DNA from: Caldifarciminota bacterium
Lineage (GTDB): Bacteria > Hydrothermota > 32-111 > QNBC01
NCBI GenBank assembly: GCA_023132105.1
Contig: JAGLYS010000371.1
Span: 1-6,082, forward strand
DNA: 6,082 nt
Direction: 5' to 3'
The notes under the pieces are model-generated. The model was not told where the DNA came from and searched no databases. It worked only from the letters and a program-made list of their open reading frames with translations. Each line of letters begins with the position of its first letter. Within the stretch, counting starts at the first letter, position 1. Of the stretch, positions 1 to 5,656 are shown one piece after another. The position numbers and the translations under genes are program-made.

Positions 1-320
1 TTTTAAACAGAGTTGATGAAATTGTTGTTTTCCATTCTCTTAGAAAGACACAATTAAAAGAAATATTGGAACTTCAGATAGATATTCTGCGTGAAAGATT
101 ATCCGAAAAGGATATAAAGATAGAACTAAGTAGTGATGTTGAGGAATATCTTGTTAATAGAGGATATGCTCCGCATTATGGGGCAAGACCATTAAAAAGA
201 CTTATCCAGAATGAGATAGAAACAGGTCTTGCAAAAATGGTTATTTCCGGTGAATTATCCGCTGGAGATAAGGTTAAACTTAAAATGAAAGATGGAATTA
301 TAATATTTAAGAAGAGTTAG
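1..320 (+). CDS. clpB: ClpB-type AAA+ disaggregase, C-terminal end (5' partial)
   Basis: This is the 3' end of a gene that begins before the window; the frame is open from base 3 and stops with TAG at 318-320, leaving about 105 residues. The fragment opens with LNRVDEIVVFHSL, the segment after the second AAA+ core that carries the conserved Arg of PEFxNRxDE. It then has an amphipathic helical stretch, GYAPHYGARPLKR with the sensor-2 Arg of the D2 small domain, and the IQ-E-IE--LA--I-SGE tail typical of Hsp100 proteins. ClpB works with DnaK/DnaJ/GrpE as a cytoplasmic hexamer that threads aggregated proteins through its pore using ATP. The VVFHSL and RERLSEKDIKIEL segments fit ClpB better than ClpC or ClpA, but most of the protein, including the middle domain that decides the family, is not visible. 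The gene converges on the receptor gene that follows. Confidence 0.92.
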   Translation, partial: LNRVDEIVVFHSLRKTQLKEILELQIDILRERLSEKDIKIELSSDVEEYLVNRGYAPHYGARPLKRLIQNEIETGLAKMVISGELSAGDKVKLKMKDGIIIFKKS

Positions 321-400
321 TAAATAAATGATATAATATGATGAAAAATTGATTTTATTAACTCTATTATTAATAGCAATTCTATTTTGAATGCAAATCT

Positions 401-439
401 AAATAAGCAAGGGCAAATACTTTTTGCCCTTGCTTATTT
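401..439. terminator. Bidirectional intrinsic terminator between convergent genes
   Basis: A perfect 17-bp inverted repeat (401-417 with 423-439) closes a 5-nt loop. Its core is GCAAGGGCAAA paired with TTTGCCCTTGC. A runs at the outer 5' side and T runs at the outer 3' side give U-rich ends in both directions. It lies 80 bp after the clpB stop and 8 bp after the receptor gene stop, so one structure can serve both convergent transcripts. Confidence 0.88.
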
Positions 440-447
440 CCTTATAT

Positions 448-2376
448 TTAAAATGATGACGATACGGAAAAGCTTATTCTTCTTCCATCATAAGGATAAC
501 CTCTGTCATAAATAGAATATCCGAATGATTTAGTGCTTCTGATATTTGTAATATTTTTGACACTAATTGTCAAATTTGTTCGTGTAATTCTCTTCGATAA
601 ACTCGCATTTAATATAAATGTATTCCCTGTTTGCAATGTATCATAACCACCGGTTGAATAATTTGTAAAATAGTTCAAATATGATGATGTATAAACTCCA
701 CTACCATTCAATGATATTAAAAACGGTAGACTAAATTGTAAGCCATAAGCAATCTTCAAATCAGGAGAATATGGTGTTTTTCTCTCTATAGGAATATTAG
801 TTGTGTCTATAATATCGAAACTTTTGGAGTTTGTATAAAATGCGTTAATATGGGATGATACAATAGAAAAGTTAAAGTTGCAATTAAACTCAATTCCTTG
901 AGATTCTACCTTGTTGATATTATCGGGAGTCATACCACTCCAATATATTAAATTGTCAATATTCTTATAAAAATACGATATATCGATATTTAATCGATCA
1001 GTATCTAAACCCGCAAGTACTGAAAATTCTCTACTGTTCTCAGGTTTAAGATTCGGATTTCCCATATATGGAAAAAACAGATCATTTAAACACGGATTTT
1101 TAAATGCTGTCCCGTAATTAATTTTTAATATAATAGGTTTAAATTTGGAAACCACTCCAGCGGAATATGAAAAATCCTTAAAGTCTCTGTTTACTGTATC
1201 GCTGATAACATTGACAATATCGTATCTTATCTTTTCTTCCAATATGGTGTGTGAAAAGAGATTTATTTTGCATTCATGAAATATAGCATATGTATTATAT
1301 TTTACTTTCCAGGATGAAGAATCTACTAAAATTGAAGTATCTCCATATGTCTCTGTTCTTGAATAATTATTTTGAAAATCTCCATAGAACCCAATGCTTG
1401 CTAAGATATGCCTATTATAAAATGTATAGAAAAACTCCGGAATATTTGATATTGTCAAATATTTATAATGAGAATATTGAAGAGTACTGTCAAAATAGCT
1501 TCTATACTGAGAATAGTAGTGAAGAGAATCAAATTTAGATGCAAATTGCAAATTTAAAGCATTGTTCCCGTTGATTGAATAGGCAAATTTGATTTTACCT
1601 AAATAATTACGATCTTTTTGATTATCGAAAAGGCATGTTGCCGTTGAATCACCAAACTCAGGTATAAATAAGGTGTCTGGCATAGGTCCTGGAACACCAA
1701 TCGATGAGTAATTCAACATAAATTGAAGATCTATGTTGAATTTCGACAATACTATTCTATTATTCCACAGAATATTATTTTTGATATAGTCGGTATTACT
1801 TCTCCATCCATTGTTATTTAGAGAATTAAAGCTTAGTTTGCCAATGGGCGAATATAAAGAAGCACTCGCATTGTAAGTATTCCTATCCTTAAAACTGATA
1901 GAAAATTCATTGTGTCTTGATTTATCCGTTATTATATTTACAATACCTGAAATCGAACCTGTTCCGTACATAGAAGATGCAGGACCTTCTATGATTTCTA
2001 TTCTTGAAATAGATTCTACAGGCAGGGAAGATATGGATGGAGAACCGTTGAATGATGAATTCATAGGAATTCCATCAATCATAAAAAGAATATGGGATGA
2101 GAATCCTCCTCGTATCGAAATCCTGGATACAGAGCCATCATATCCGTTATCCATTGAAATAATACTTGAAGAATAATTAAGAATTTCAGAAAGATTGGAT
2201 AGATGTAGCTTTCTAATATCGCTTTTTGTTATAATCTGTACCCTGTATGATGTCTTATCATTCGATACACTTATTCTATCTGCTGTAACAACTGTTGTAG
2301 GTATTGAATAAGTAGCATTACCGAGAAGTGATAGGGAAAACATTAGTAGCAGCACGGCGATAAAATATCTTTTCAT
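448..2376 (-). CDS. btuB: BtuB-like TonB-dependent outer membrane cobalamin receptor
   Basis: A 642-residue protein when started at ATG 2376. That start has AGGAGGT 5 nt upstream (2382-2388) and directly opens a signal peptide, MKRYFIAVLLLMFSLSLLGNA; an upstream GTG at 2403 is open but has no such support. Residues about 27-33 (TTVVTAD) resemble the BtuB TonB box. The plug domain (about 40-150) contains SRISIRGG, ILFMIDGIPMN, IEIIEGPASSMYG and GIVNIIT, all hallmark plug motifs. The rest is a beta-barrel rich in alternating aromatic strands and ends in SFSVSSSF with the terminal Phe used in barrel assembly. Length is close to E. coli BtuB. The barrel alone would not fix the substrate; the cobalamin riboswitch in the leader makes B12 or a related corrinoid the likely cargo. 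Transport would draw on TonB-ExbBD, not encoded here. The gene stands alone, convergent to clpB. Confidence 0.93.
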   Translation of the reverse strand: MKRYFIAVLLLMFSLSLLGNATYSIPTTVVTADRISVSNDKTSYRVQIITKSDIRKLHLSNLSEILNYSSSIISMDNGYDGSVSRISIRGGFSSHILFMIDGIPMNSSFNGSPSISSLPVESISRIEIIEGPASSMYGTGSISGIVNIITDKSRHNEFSISFKDRNTYNASASLYSPIGKLSFNSLNNNGWRSNTDYIKNNILWNNRIVLSKFNIDLQFMLNYSSIGVPGPMPDTLFIPEFGDSTATCLFDNQKDRNYLGKIKFAYSINGNNALNLQFASKFDSLHYYSQYRSYFDSTLQYSHYKYLTISNIPEFFYTFYNRHILASIGFYGDFQNNYSRTETYGDTSILVDSSSWKVKYNTYAIFHECKINLFSHTILEEKIRYDIVNVISDTVNRDFKDFSYSAGVVSKFKPIILKINYGTAFKNPCLNDLFFPYMGNPNLKPENSREFSVLAGLDTDRLNIDISYFYKNIDNLIYWSGMTPDNINKVESQGIEFNCNFNFSIVSSHINAFYTNSKSFDIIDTTNIPIERKTPYSPDLKIAYGLQFSLPFLISLNGSGVYTSSYLNYFTNYSTGGYDTLQTGNTFILNASLSKRITRTNLTISVKNITNIRSTKSFGYSIYDRGYPYDGRRISFSVSSSF

Positions 2377-2381
2377 TAGAT

Positions 2382-2388
2382 ACCTCCT
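2382..2388 (-). promoter_or_regulatory. Ribosome binding site of the receptor gene
   Basis: Minus-strand AGGAGGT lies 5 nt before ATG 2376. This near-perfect Shine-Dalgarno match decides the start against the in-frame GTG at 2403. It lies about 19 nt after the ACCCGC segment (2407-2412) that can pair with the riboswitch hairpin loop. Confidence 0.85.
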
Positions 2389-2422
2389 GTTATATTTTTG
2401 CACCGTGCGGGTTAAAAAGATT

Positions 2423-2579
2423 ATTATATCCCACCCGCGAGGATATAATAGATGTGAGGTATCCTGGCTTATGGCATTCTACTTTCTCGCCTTCCCGTTT
2501 AGAAAAAACAGTGGCTTTATGAGATTTCGTTACCACATACAGTAGCGGGGCTGCTGCGGAATCTCACCGCATTCCCTCA
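2423..2579 (-). ncRNA. Cobalamin riboswitch (aptamer plus expression-platform hairpin)
   Basis: Read on the minus strand, the leader carries the conserved cobalamin aptamer boxes in order: GGGAATGCGGTGAGATTCC, then CAGCCCCGCTACTGT, GCCACTG, GGGAAGGCG, and the B12 box as GCCATAAGCCAGGATACC. A 5-bp P1 closes the aptamer (TGAGG at 2575-2579 with CCTCA at 2455-2459). Downstream is a 9-bp hairpin, ATTATATCC/GGATATAAT (2423-2449), in the position of the L13 kissing-loop hairpin; its 9-nt loop contains GCGGGT. Four nt after it comes a run of five T (2414-2418), so it could act as a weak intrinsic terminator. Alternatively the loop could pair with ACCCGC at 2407-2412 and affect translation. Binding of adenosylcobalamin or a related corrinoid is expected to switch off the receptor gene. 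The family identity is secure; the mode of control is inferred. Confidence 0.95.
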
Positions 2580-2590
2580 TAAGCAGTATT

Positions 2591-2619
2591 ACTATAAAAC
2601 AATGACATATAAATGTCAA
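2591..2619 (-). promoter_or_regulatory. Sigma-70-like promoter for riboswitch and receptor gene
   Basis: Minus strand: TTGACA (2619-2614), a 17-nt spacer and TATAGT (2596-2591). Transcription would start near 2584-2585, about 5 nt before the riboswitch P1 helix, exactly where a leader promoter is expected. A perfect inverted repeat TGACAT/ATGTCA (2603-2618) overlaps the -35 box and the spacer. Confidence 0.75.
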
Positions 2620-2640
2620 GACAATTGGAAAACATGGTAG

Positions 2641-2719
2641 AGACAAGTTGCAAGAGCCAAGTTACAGGTTTGTAAATCGTTAACCGTAAATTGTTAATCG
2701 TAAATTGTAAATTGAAAAT
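2641..2719. repeat. Degenerate heptamer tandem repeat array
   Basis: From 2671 to 2719 seven consecutive 7-mers follow YGTWAAT: TGTAAAT, CGTTAAC, CGTAAAT, TGTTAAT, CGTAAAT, TGTAAAT, TGAAAAT. Just before, 2641-2668 splits into four more 7-mers with the pattern NNNCAAG: AGACAAG, TTGCAAG, AGCCAAG, TTACAGG. A 2-nt phase slip separates the two blocks. Eleven units with a fixed 7-bp period resemble the short tandemly repeated heptamers known from cyanobacteria and some other bacteria. Confidence 0.8.
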
Positions 2720-2720
2720 A

Positions 2721-2753
2721 GTCATTGCGAGGAGTGAAACGACTAAGCAATCT
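2721..2753. repeat. Dispersed imperfect palindrome (GTCATTGCGAGG type)
   Basis: The segment starts GTCATTGCGAGGAGTGAAAC and ends AAGCAATCT. ATTGC (2724-2728) and GCAAT (2747-2751) form the outer arms. From memory it matches an intergenic repeat seen in many bacterial genomes, with consensus close to GTCATTGCGAGGAGCGAAGC followed by GACGAAGCAATCT. It differs from that at a few positions, as an old copy would. It follows the heptamer array by one base. Confidence 0.7.
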
Positions 2754-2767
2754 AAATGAAATTCTGT

Positions 2768-2843
2768 GTAGAGACGCAATATTTTGCGTCTAATGTTCTA
2801 TAAACACCAAATATTAAAGAGAAGCAAGATATTGCGTCTCTAC
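2768..2843. mobile_element. MITE-like 76-bp element with 24-bp terminal inverted repeats
   Basis: The left end (2768-2791) starts GTAGAGACGCAAT and the right end (2820-2843) finishes with its exact reverse complement ATTGCGTCTCTAC. Extending inward, 22 of 24 positions pair. The left arm also folds alone (AGACGCAA/TTGCGTCT, 2772-2791), and the right arm holds GCAA/TTGC (2824-2835). The 28-bp AT-rich centre has no coding potential. The TAGAGACGC termini recall a palindromic family found in cyanobacteria and other bacteria. I see no clear target-site duplication. It is non-autonomous; any mobilising transposase would be elsewhere. Confidence 0.72.
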
Positions 2844-2935
2844 GGTCAATAAAGAATATGGGAATGGTGATTGTACTTGCATTTATGCACTTTGCTTCTT
2901 CCCTCCATTCTATTCCCTCCCTGAATCTCTCTTAG

Positions 2936-2956
2936 ATCCTGAAATAAATTCAGGAT
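2936..2956. repeat. Palindromic repeat ATCCTGAA / TTCAGGAT
   Basis: A perfect 8-bp inverted repeat around a 5-nt loop (ATAAA), followed by GACA. From memory, GATCCTGAAAxAAxTTCAGGATGACA is a recurrent intergenic repeat in unrelated bacteria. It lacks a T-run on the plus strand and follows no coding gene, so I call it a repeat rather than a terminator. Confidence 0.6.
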
Positions 2957-3010
2957 GACACATTCACAATTAATGAAATTAAAGAAAATAATGTTCTCTT
3001 TTCTTAGTGA

Positions 3011-3192
3011 AATTCGTTGTTTCTCTCCTTCCTTTCTCTGCTGGTGTCTGATGTCTATTTCTCATTATTCGTGAAATAAAGTTGTAATTTATTCCCTTCT
3101 CAATTCGTGCAATTTGTCTCTAATTCGTGGAATCAAGGTAAAAAGATATTCTCTTCTCTTTGTGCAATTCGTTATAAATTGGTGAATTCGTG
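3011..3192 (+). repeat. Cluster of AATTCGTG motifs
   Basis: Six copies of (A)ATTCGT(G) begin at 3011, 3067, 3102, 3122, 3166 and 3185, all in the same orientation, often followed by GAA, GCAATT or GGAAT. They look like eroded units of an AATTCGTGG-type array. Spacing is irregular (19 to 56 bp), so this is neither a CRISPR array nor an intact tandem repeat. Confidence 0.6.
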
Positions 3193-3232
3193 GTGGATCT
3201 CCCTCTCCGTGGTTAATTCATCTCTCCCATAG

Positions 3233-3982
3233 TTATATTTTTCTTTTAGAAGGATAAAAAATATGCTCTCTTATTGAATCGAAATATAATCCCCCTGCAT
3301 ATCTGTTTTTAAGATCCAAATTAAGCCAGATTCTCCCCTTTGAATCTATTCTGTAATATACCTTATCTATTGATGGAAATCCAAATATCTTGTCTATAAG
3401 ACATTTATAATGATTTCTTACAACCTTTGTTACATATTTATTATCATTCCCTACAAATACTTCAGTATAAACATGTAATATAGAATCATTTGAAGCAATT
3501 ATTATCCTTGTTTCTCCATTAAGCAATTCAATAACGGAAGCAATTAATATCGCAAAATCGTCATAATCCCCCGTTAATCCATTGCTAATAGAATTGCTTG
3601 TAGGGGAAATATAGTCTATTCCTTTCGAATAATCGACTATTTTCCATTTTTTACAAAGATAATCGAATATAGAACATATCCTATTAATCCCGGTGTCACC
3701 CGGGTATCTCTTTACAATATTTGAAACAAAATCCTGTACAATAGGGTTAGTAATATCCATAGCTGCATCTATCTCTTTAAAATACATATGTTGCTCGGAC
3801 CTTTCGGGAGCAATCCTTCTGTTAACAAAAAATAAAGCTGTTGCAATTAATATAGCAATAATAAAGAATATAAATATTACTATTTTTATCTTTATCCTAT
3901 TTATCTCTACAGTAGAACCACATTTTGTACAGAATTTAGCATTGTTTGGCAATTTAGCCCCACACTTATTACATTTAATCAT
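3233..3982 (-). CDS. Zinc-ribbon, single-pass membrane protein with transglutaminase-like domain lacking the catalytic Cys
   Basis: 249 residues from ATG 3982; an in-frame TTG at 4006 would only add eight residues ahead of the ribbon. The N-terminus is a zinc ribbon with Cys 4, 7, 18 and 21 (CNKCG and CTKCG). A strongly hydrophobic helix follows at about 30-54. The remaining 195 residues fit a transglutaminase/cysteine-protease-like fold: a helical lead-in (YPGDTGINRICSIFDYLCKKW), then GDYDDFAILIAS at about 138-149, LHVYTEVFV with His170, and WLNLD with Asp223. In the families I recall the first motif reads GDCDDFA, with Cys as nucleophile; here the codon is TAT (3563-3565), so residue 140 is Tyr. 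His and Asp are kept. It may be an inactive, binding-only version, a decayed gene or a sequencing error. Its start overlaps the upstream gene by 8 nt, so the two are probably co-translated. Biological role unknown. Confidence 0.82.
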   Translation of the reverse strand: MIKCNKCGAKLPNNAKFCTKCGSTVEINRIKIKIVIFIFFIIAILIATALFFVNRRIAPERSEQHMYFKEIDAAMDITNPIVQDFVSNIVKRYPGDTGINRICSIFDYLCKKWKIVDYSKGIDYISPTSNSISNGLTGDYDDFAILIASVIELLNGETRIIIASNDSILHVYTEVFVGNDNKYVTKVVRNHYKCLIDKIFGFPSIDKVYYRIDSKGRIWLNLDLKNRYAGGLYFDSIREHIFYPSKRKI

Positions 3983-4412
3983 AAGATTCAAAACTCTTAG
4001 AATCAACAGTCGCTAATTTCTTACCACAATTCAAGCAATAATTTGCAACCTGTTTATTTTTTGTTCCACAATACCAGCAAAATATTTCATCCTGACTATT
4101 TTTAGATCTATTATTTGAAAATGTAGCTAATCCGTAAGCAAATAATCCAAATAATAGACGCTGAATCAACCAAACTGCAATATTGATTTTATATGTTTCG
4201 ATGTCGAAAAGGACTATACCCGTATTTCCTTTTTGAAACATATATAGAGAGAAAGGTTCTAAAATAGTAACCAAAAACAGTAATATTCCTGTGATTGTAA
4301 TAGTAAAATTTATATTAATATATACAAAACCAATACCGGGGAAGAGAAAATTAAGTATAAAAGCTTTGATTGAAGATTTTTTATTCATAGTATACCCATC
4401 TACCATTTTCAT
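3975..4412 (-). CDS. TM2-like small membrane protein with C-terminal zinc ribbon
   Basis: 145 residues from ATG 4412. The N-terminal part has hydrophobic segments at about 15-33, 36-58 and 76-98. The first, IKAFILNFLFPGIGFVYIN, carries the FPGxGxxY pattern of TM2-type and related small membrane proteins. The C-terminus is a zinc ribbon with Cys 112, 115, 126 and 129 (CWYCG and CLNCG). Function is unknown. The start is uncertain: ATGs at 4412, 4406 and 4388 are in frame and none has a strong ribosome binding site. The promoter at 4424-4452 would start RNA near 4417, which favours 4388 (about 29-nt leader) unless the message is nearly leaderless. The stop overlaps the next gene by 8 nt. Both products combine membrane helices with one zinc ribbon, at opposite ends of the chain, which suggests a shared membrane complex. 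Confidence 0.8.
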   Translation of the reverse strand: MKMVDGYTMNKKSSIKAFILNFLFPGIGFVYININFTITITGILLFLVTILEPFSLYMFQKGNTGIVLFDIETYKINIAVWLIQRLLFGLFAYGLATFSNNRSKNSQDEIFCWYCGTKNKQVANYCLNCGKKLATVDSKSFESYD

Positions 4413-4420
4413 TTATTATC

Positions 4421-4452
4421 ACTATTGTATGGCAATAGTATATATATGTCAA
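4421..4452 (-). promoter_or_regulatory. Promoter with overlapping palindrome for the zinc-ribbon gene pair
   Basis: Minus strand: TTGACA (4452-4447), 17-nt spacer, TACAAT (4429-4424). A perfect 7-bp inverted repeat ACTATTG/CAATAGT (4421-4427 with 4433-4439, 5-nt gap) covers the -10 box and the end of the spacer. That is where a repressor would block polymerase; alternatively it is a chance palindrome in AT-rich DNA. Confidence 0.6.
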
Positions 4453-4573
4453 TATTATTGTTATCTTAAAGTCAAGTGTCACATTTATTGGTATCATAGA
4501 TGTATTCTTTCATACATATAATTTCATCTATATACATATGTTAATCTTGGGAAACAAGAAATACAAACAGATT

Positions 4574-4587
4574 CCTGCTATCGCAGG
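4574..4587. repeat. Short palindrome CCTGC-TATC-GCAGG
   Basis: A 5-bp stem with a 4-nt loop in the context ATTCCTGCTATCGCAGGTATGA. The context resembles the common dispersed repeat ATTCCTGCxxxxGCAGGAATGA, here with one arm eroded. It sits 35 bp after the winged-helix gene stop and could act as a weak 3' hairpin, but no T-run follows directly on the minus strand. Confidence 0.4.
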
Positions 4588-4621
4588 TATGATGATGTTT
4601 TTCAATTCTTTAAACATGAAT

Positions 4622-5656
4622 TTATTGCTTATTGCTTATCAATCCTAAATATACCTTATTGCTTTGCTTGATTAAATAATCAATAGGATTGTAATTCGTT
4701 TTATTATAATCAGGAAGAGAAACTTTTAAATTAGAAATACCTATATATTCATTAAATTCCTTCATTATCTTTCTTATATGAAATTCAGATATAATGTGTT
4801 TATCCTCAGACATATCATAATTATAAAGAAATTCTAATAAAATTTCGAATGCTTTATATATTTTTACCCAATTAATCCAACATTCTTGTTGATTATTGTA
4901 ATTAAAGAAGTTATACCAATGTTGTCTGTCAATATAATATTTCTTTTCGCGTCCATTTTTATTCATTAAAATTAGTCCTGAATTATACATATCTACCAAT
5001 GCATCCTGCACTGTTTTCTGATAAAAATATATTTCTTTTGCTAATTGAGTTGGGTGCGATTCATCACCAACCATAAAATAATTAATGATTTCTGCTCTGG
5101 CATTTACACCAAATAACATTCTTATTTTGAATATTAATGCTTCCCAATTCTTTGTCGGGATACCTACCGATAAATTTCTATAACCAATTTCTCCCCTATA
5201 GTAACCATATTTTTCAAAAGTGGAATCCATTTGTCCAAATTTCGGATAATCATCTCCTGATTTTTTTCGGAACACAGATATTAATTTATTATTTTCAATA
5301 TTAAATTCACCGAAAAGATTCTTCCATTTATTGTATTTTTTCCTTTGTGTCAATATTCTTGCTATTGGTTGAATGATTTCTATGCTTTTGAATTTTTCCT
5401 TATTAATAATATTTCTCAAACGCTGAATATTTATTAATGAGCCATTATTATCCATCCAATTGATAATTTCATCAAATAACCGTGGTTCAAATCTGCAAAT
5501 ATTTAGTGAGAATGCAATCATTGCTTCAGGATCAACATTAAATTTATTCTGTGATTTCATTGTTCCAGGCAATCCAATACTATTCCATTGACTCCATAAT
5601 AATTCAATAATACTATTAAGAATACTTTCTCTAAATTTTATTAATGGCTTTTCCAT
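4622..5656 (-). CDS. Winged-helix protein paired with a nucleotidyltransferase (putative antitoxin or regulator)
   Basis: 344 residues from ATG 5656, with GGAGAAG about 7 nt upstream. Mostly helical and soluble; no signal peptide or membrane segment. Residues about 1-110 form a helical N-terminal region (SIIELLWSQWNSIGLPG, then PEAMIAFSLNICRFEPRLFDEIINWM). Residues about 178-248 look like a winged helix: IRMLFGVNARAEIINYFM leads in, HPTQLAKEIYFYQKTVQDAL would be the helix-turn-helix, and SGLILMNKNGREKKYYIDRQHW the wing. The C-terminal 90 residues are again helical. I recall similar proteins with a LFGVGARAE motif, but no named family. The start lies inside the end of the nucleotidyltransferase gene (26-nt overlap), implying translational coupling. 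In AbiE-type systems a winged-helix antitoxin that also represses the operon is paired with a nucleotidyltransferase toxin; that role is inferred here by analogy only. Confidence 0.75.
   Translation of the reverse strand: MEKPLIKFRESILNSIIELLWSQWNSIGLPGTMKSQNKFNVDPEAMIAFSLNICRFEPRLFDEIINWMDNNGSLINIQRLRNIINKEKFKSIEIIQPIARILTQRKKYNKWKNLFGEFNIENNKLISVFRKKSGDDYPKFGQMDSTFEKYGYYRGEIGYRNLSVGIPTKNWEALIFKIRMLFGVNARAEIINYFMVGDESHPTQLAKEIYFYQKTVQDALVDMYNSGLILMNKNGREKKYYIDRQHWYNFFNYNNQQECWINWVKIYKAFEILLEFLYNYDMSEDKHIISEFHIRKIMKEFNEYIGISNLKVSLPDYNKTNYNPIDYLIKQSNKVYLGLISNKQ

Larger units (their letters stand above)
2620..3232. other. Gene-free, repeat-rich intergenic region
   Basis: No reading frame here has credible protein features. 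The 71-residue minus-strand frame across 2564-2779 runs over the riboswitch edge, the promoter and repeats. The region instead holds, in order, a 7-bp periodic array, a dispersed-palindrome copy, a MITE-like element, a second palindrome and scattered AATTCGTG motifs, each listed separately. The remaining bases (about 2844-2930 and 2962-3005) show only pyrimidine-rich stretches such as CTTCCCTCC and no further structure I can support. Confidence 0.8.

Noticed and set aside
1290..2176. Two plus-strand reading frames (1290-1538 and 1910-2176) inside the receptor gene
   Set aside because: They lie antisense to a well-supported receptor coding sequence and have no ribosome binding site or domain features.
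2376..2403. GTG start at 2403 for the receptor, adding nine residues
   Set aside because: It would place MQKYNRRYL before the signal peptide and ignore the AGGAGGT sited 5 nt before ATG 2376.
2564..2779. 71-residue minus-strand reading frame
   Set aside because: It overlaps the riboswitch 5' edge, the promoter and the heptamer array. The translated heptamers give repetitive NLQFTINNLRLTI-type peptide with no recognisable domain.
3011..3192. CRISPR array
   Set aside because: The repeats are 7-8 nt with irregular spacing, lack the 25-40 nt repeat length, and there are no cas genes nearby.
3693..4521. Plus-strand reading frames at 3693-4016 and 4291-4521
   Set aside because: Both are antisense to the zinc-ribbon genes and their promoter. 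Their hydrophobic content mirrors membrane-helix codons on the other strand.
4595..4617. Hairpin ATGTTT/AAACAT after the winged-helix gene as a terminator
   Set aside because: It is a 6-bp AT-only stem with an 11-nt loop and no T-run on the minus strand; too weak to call.
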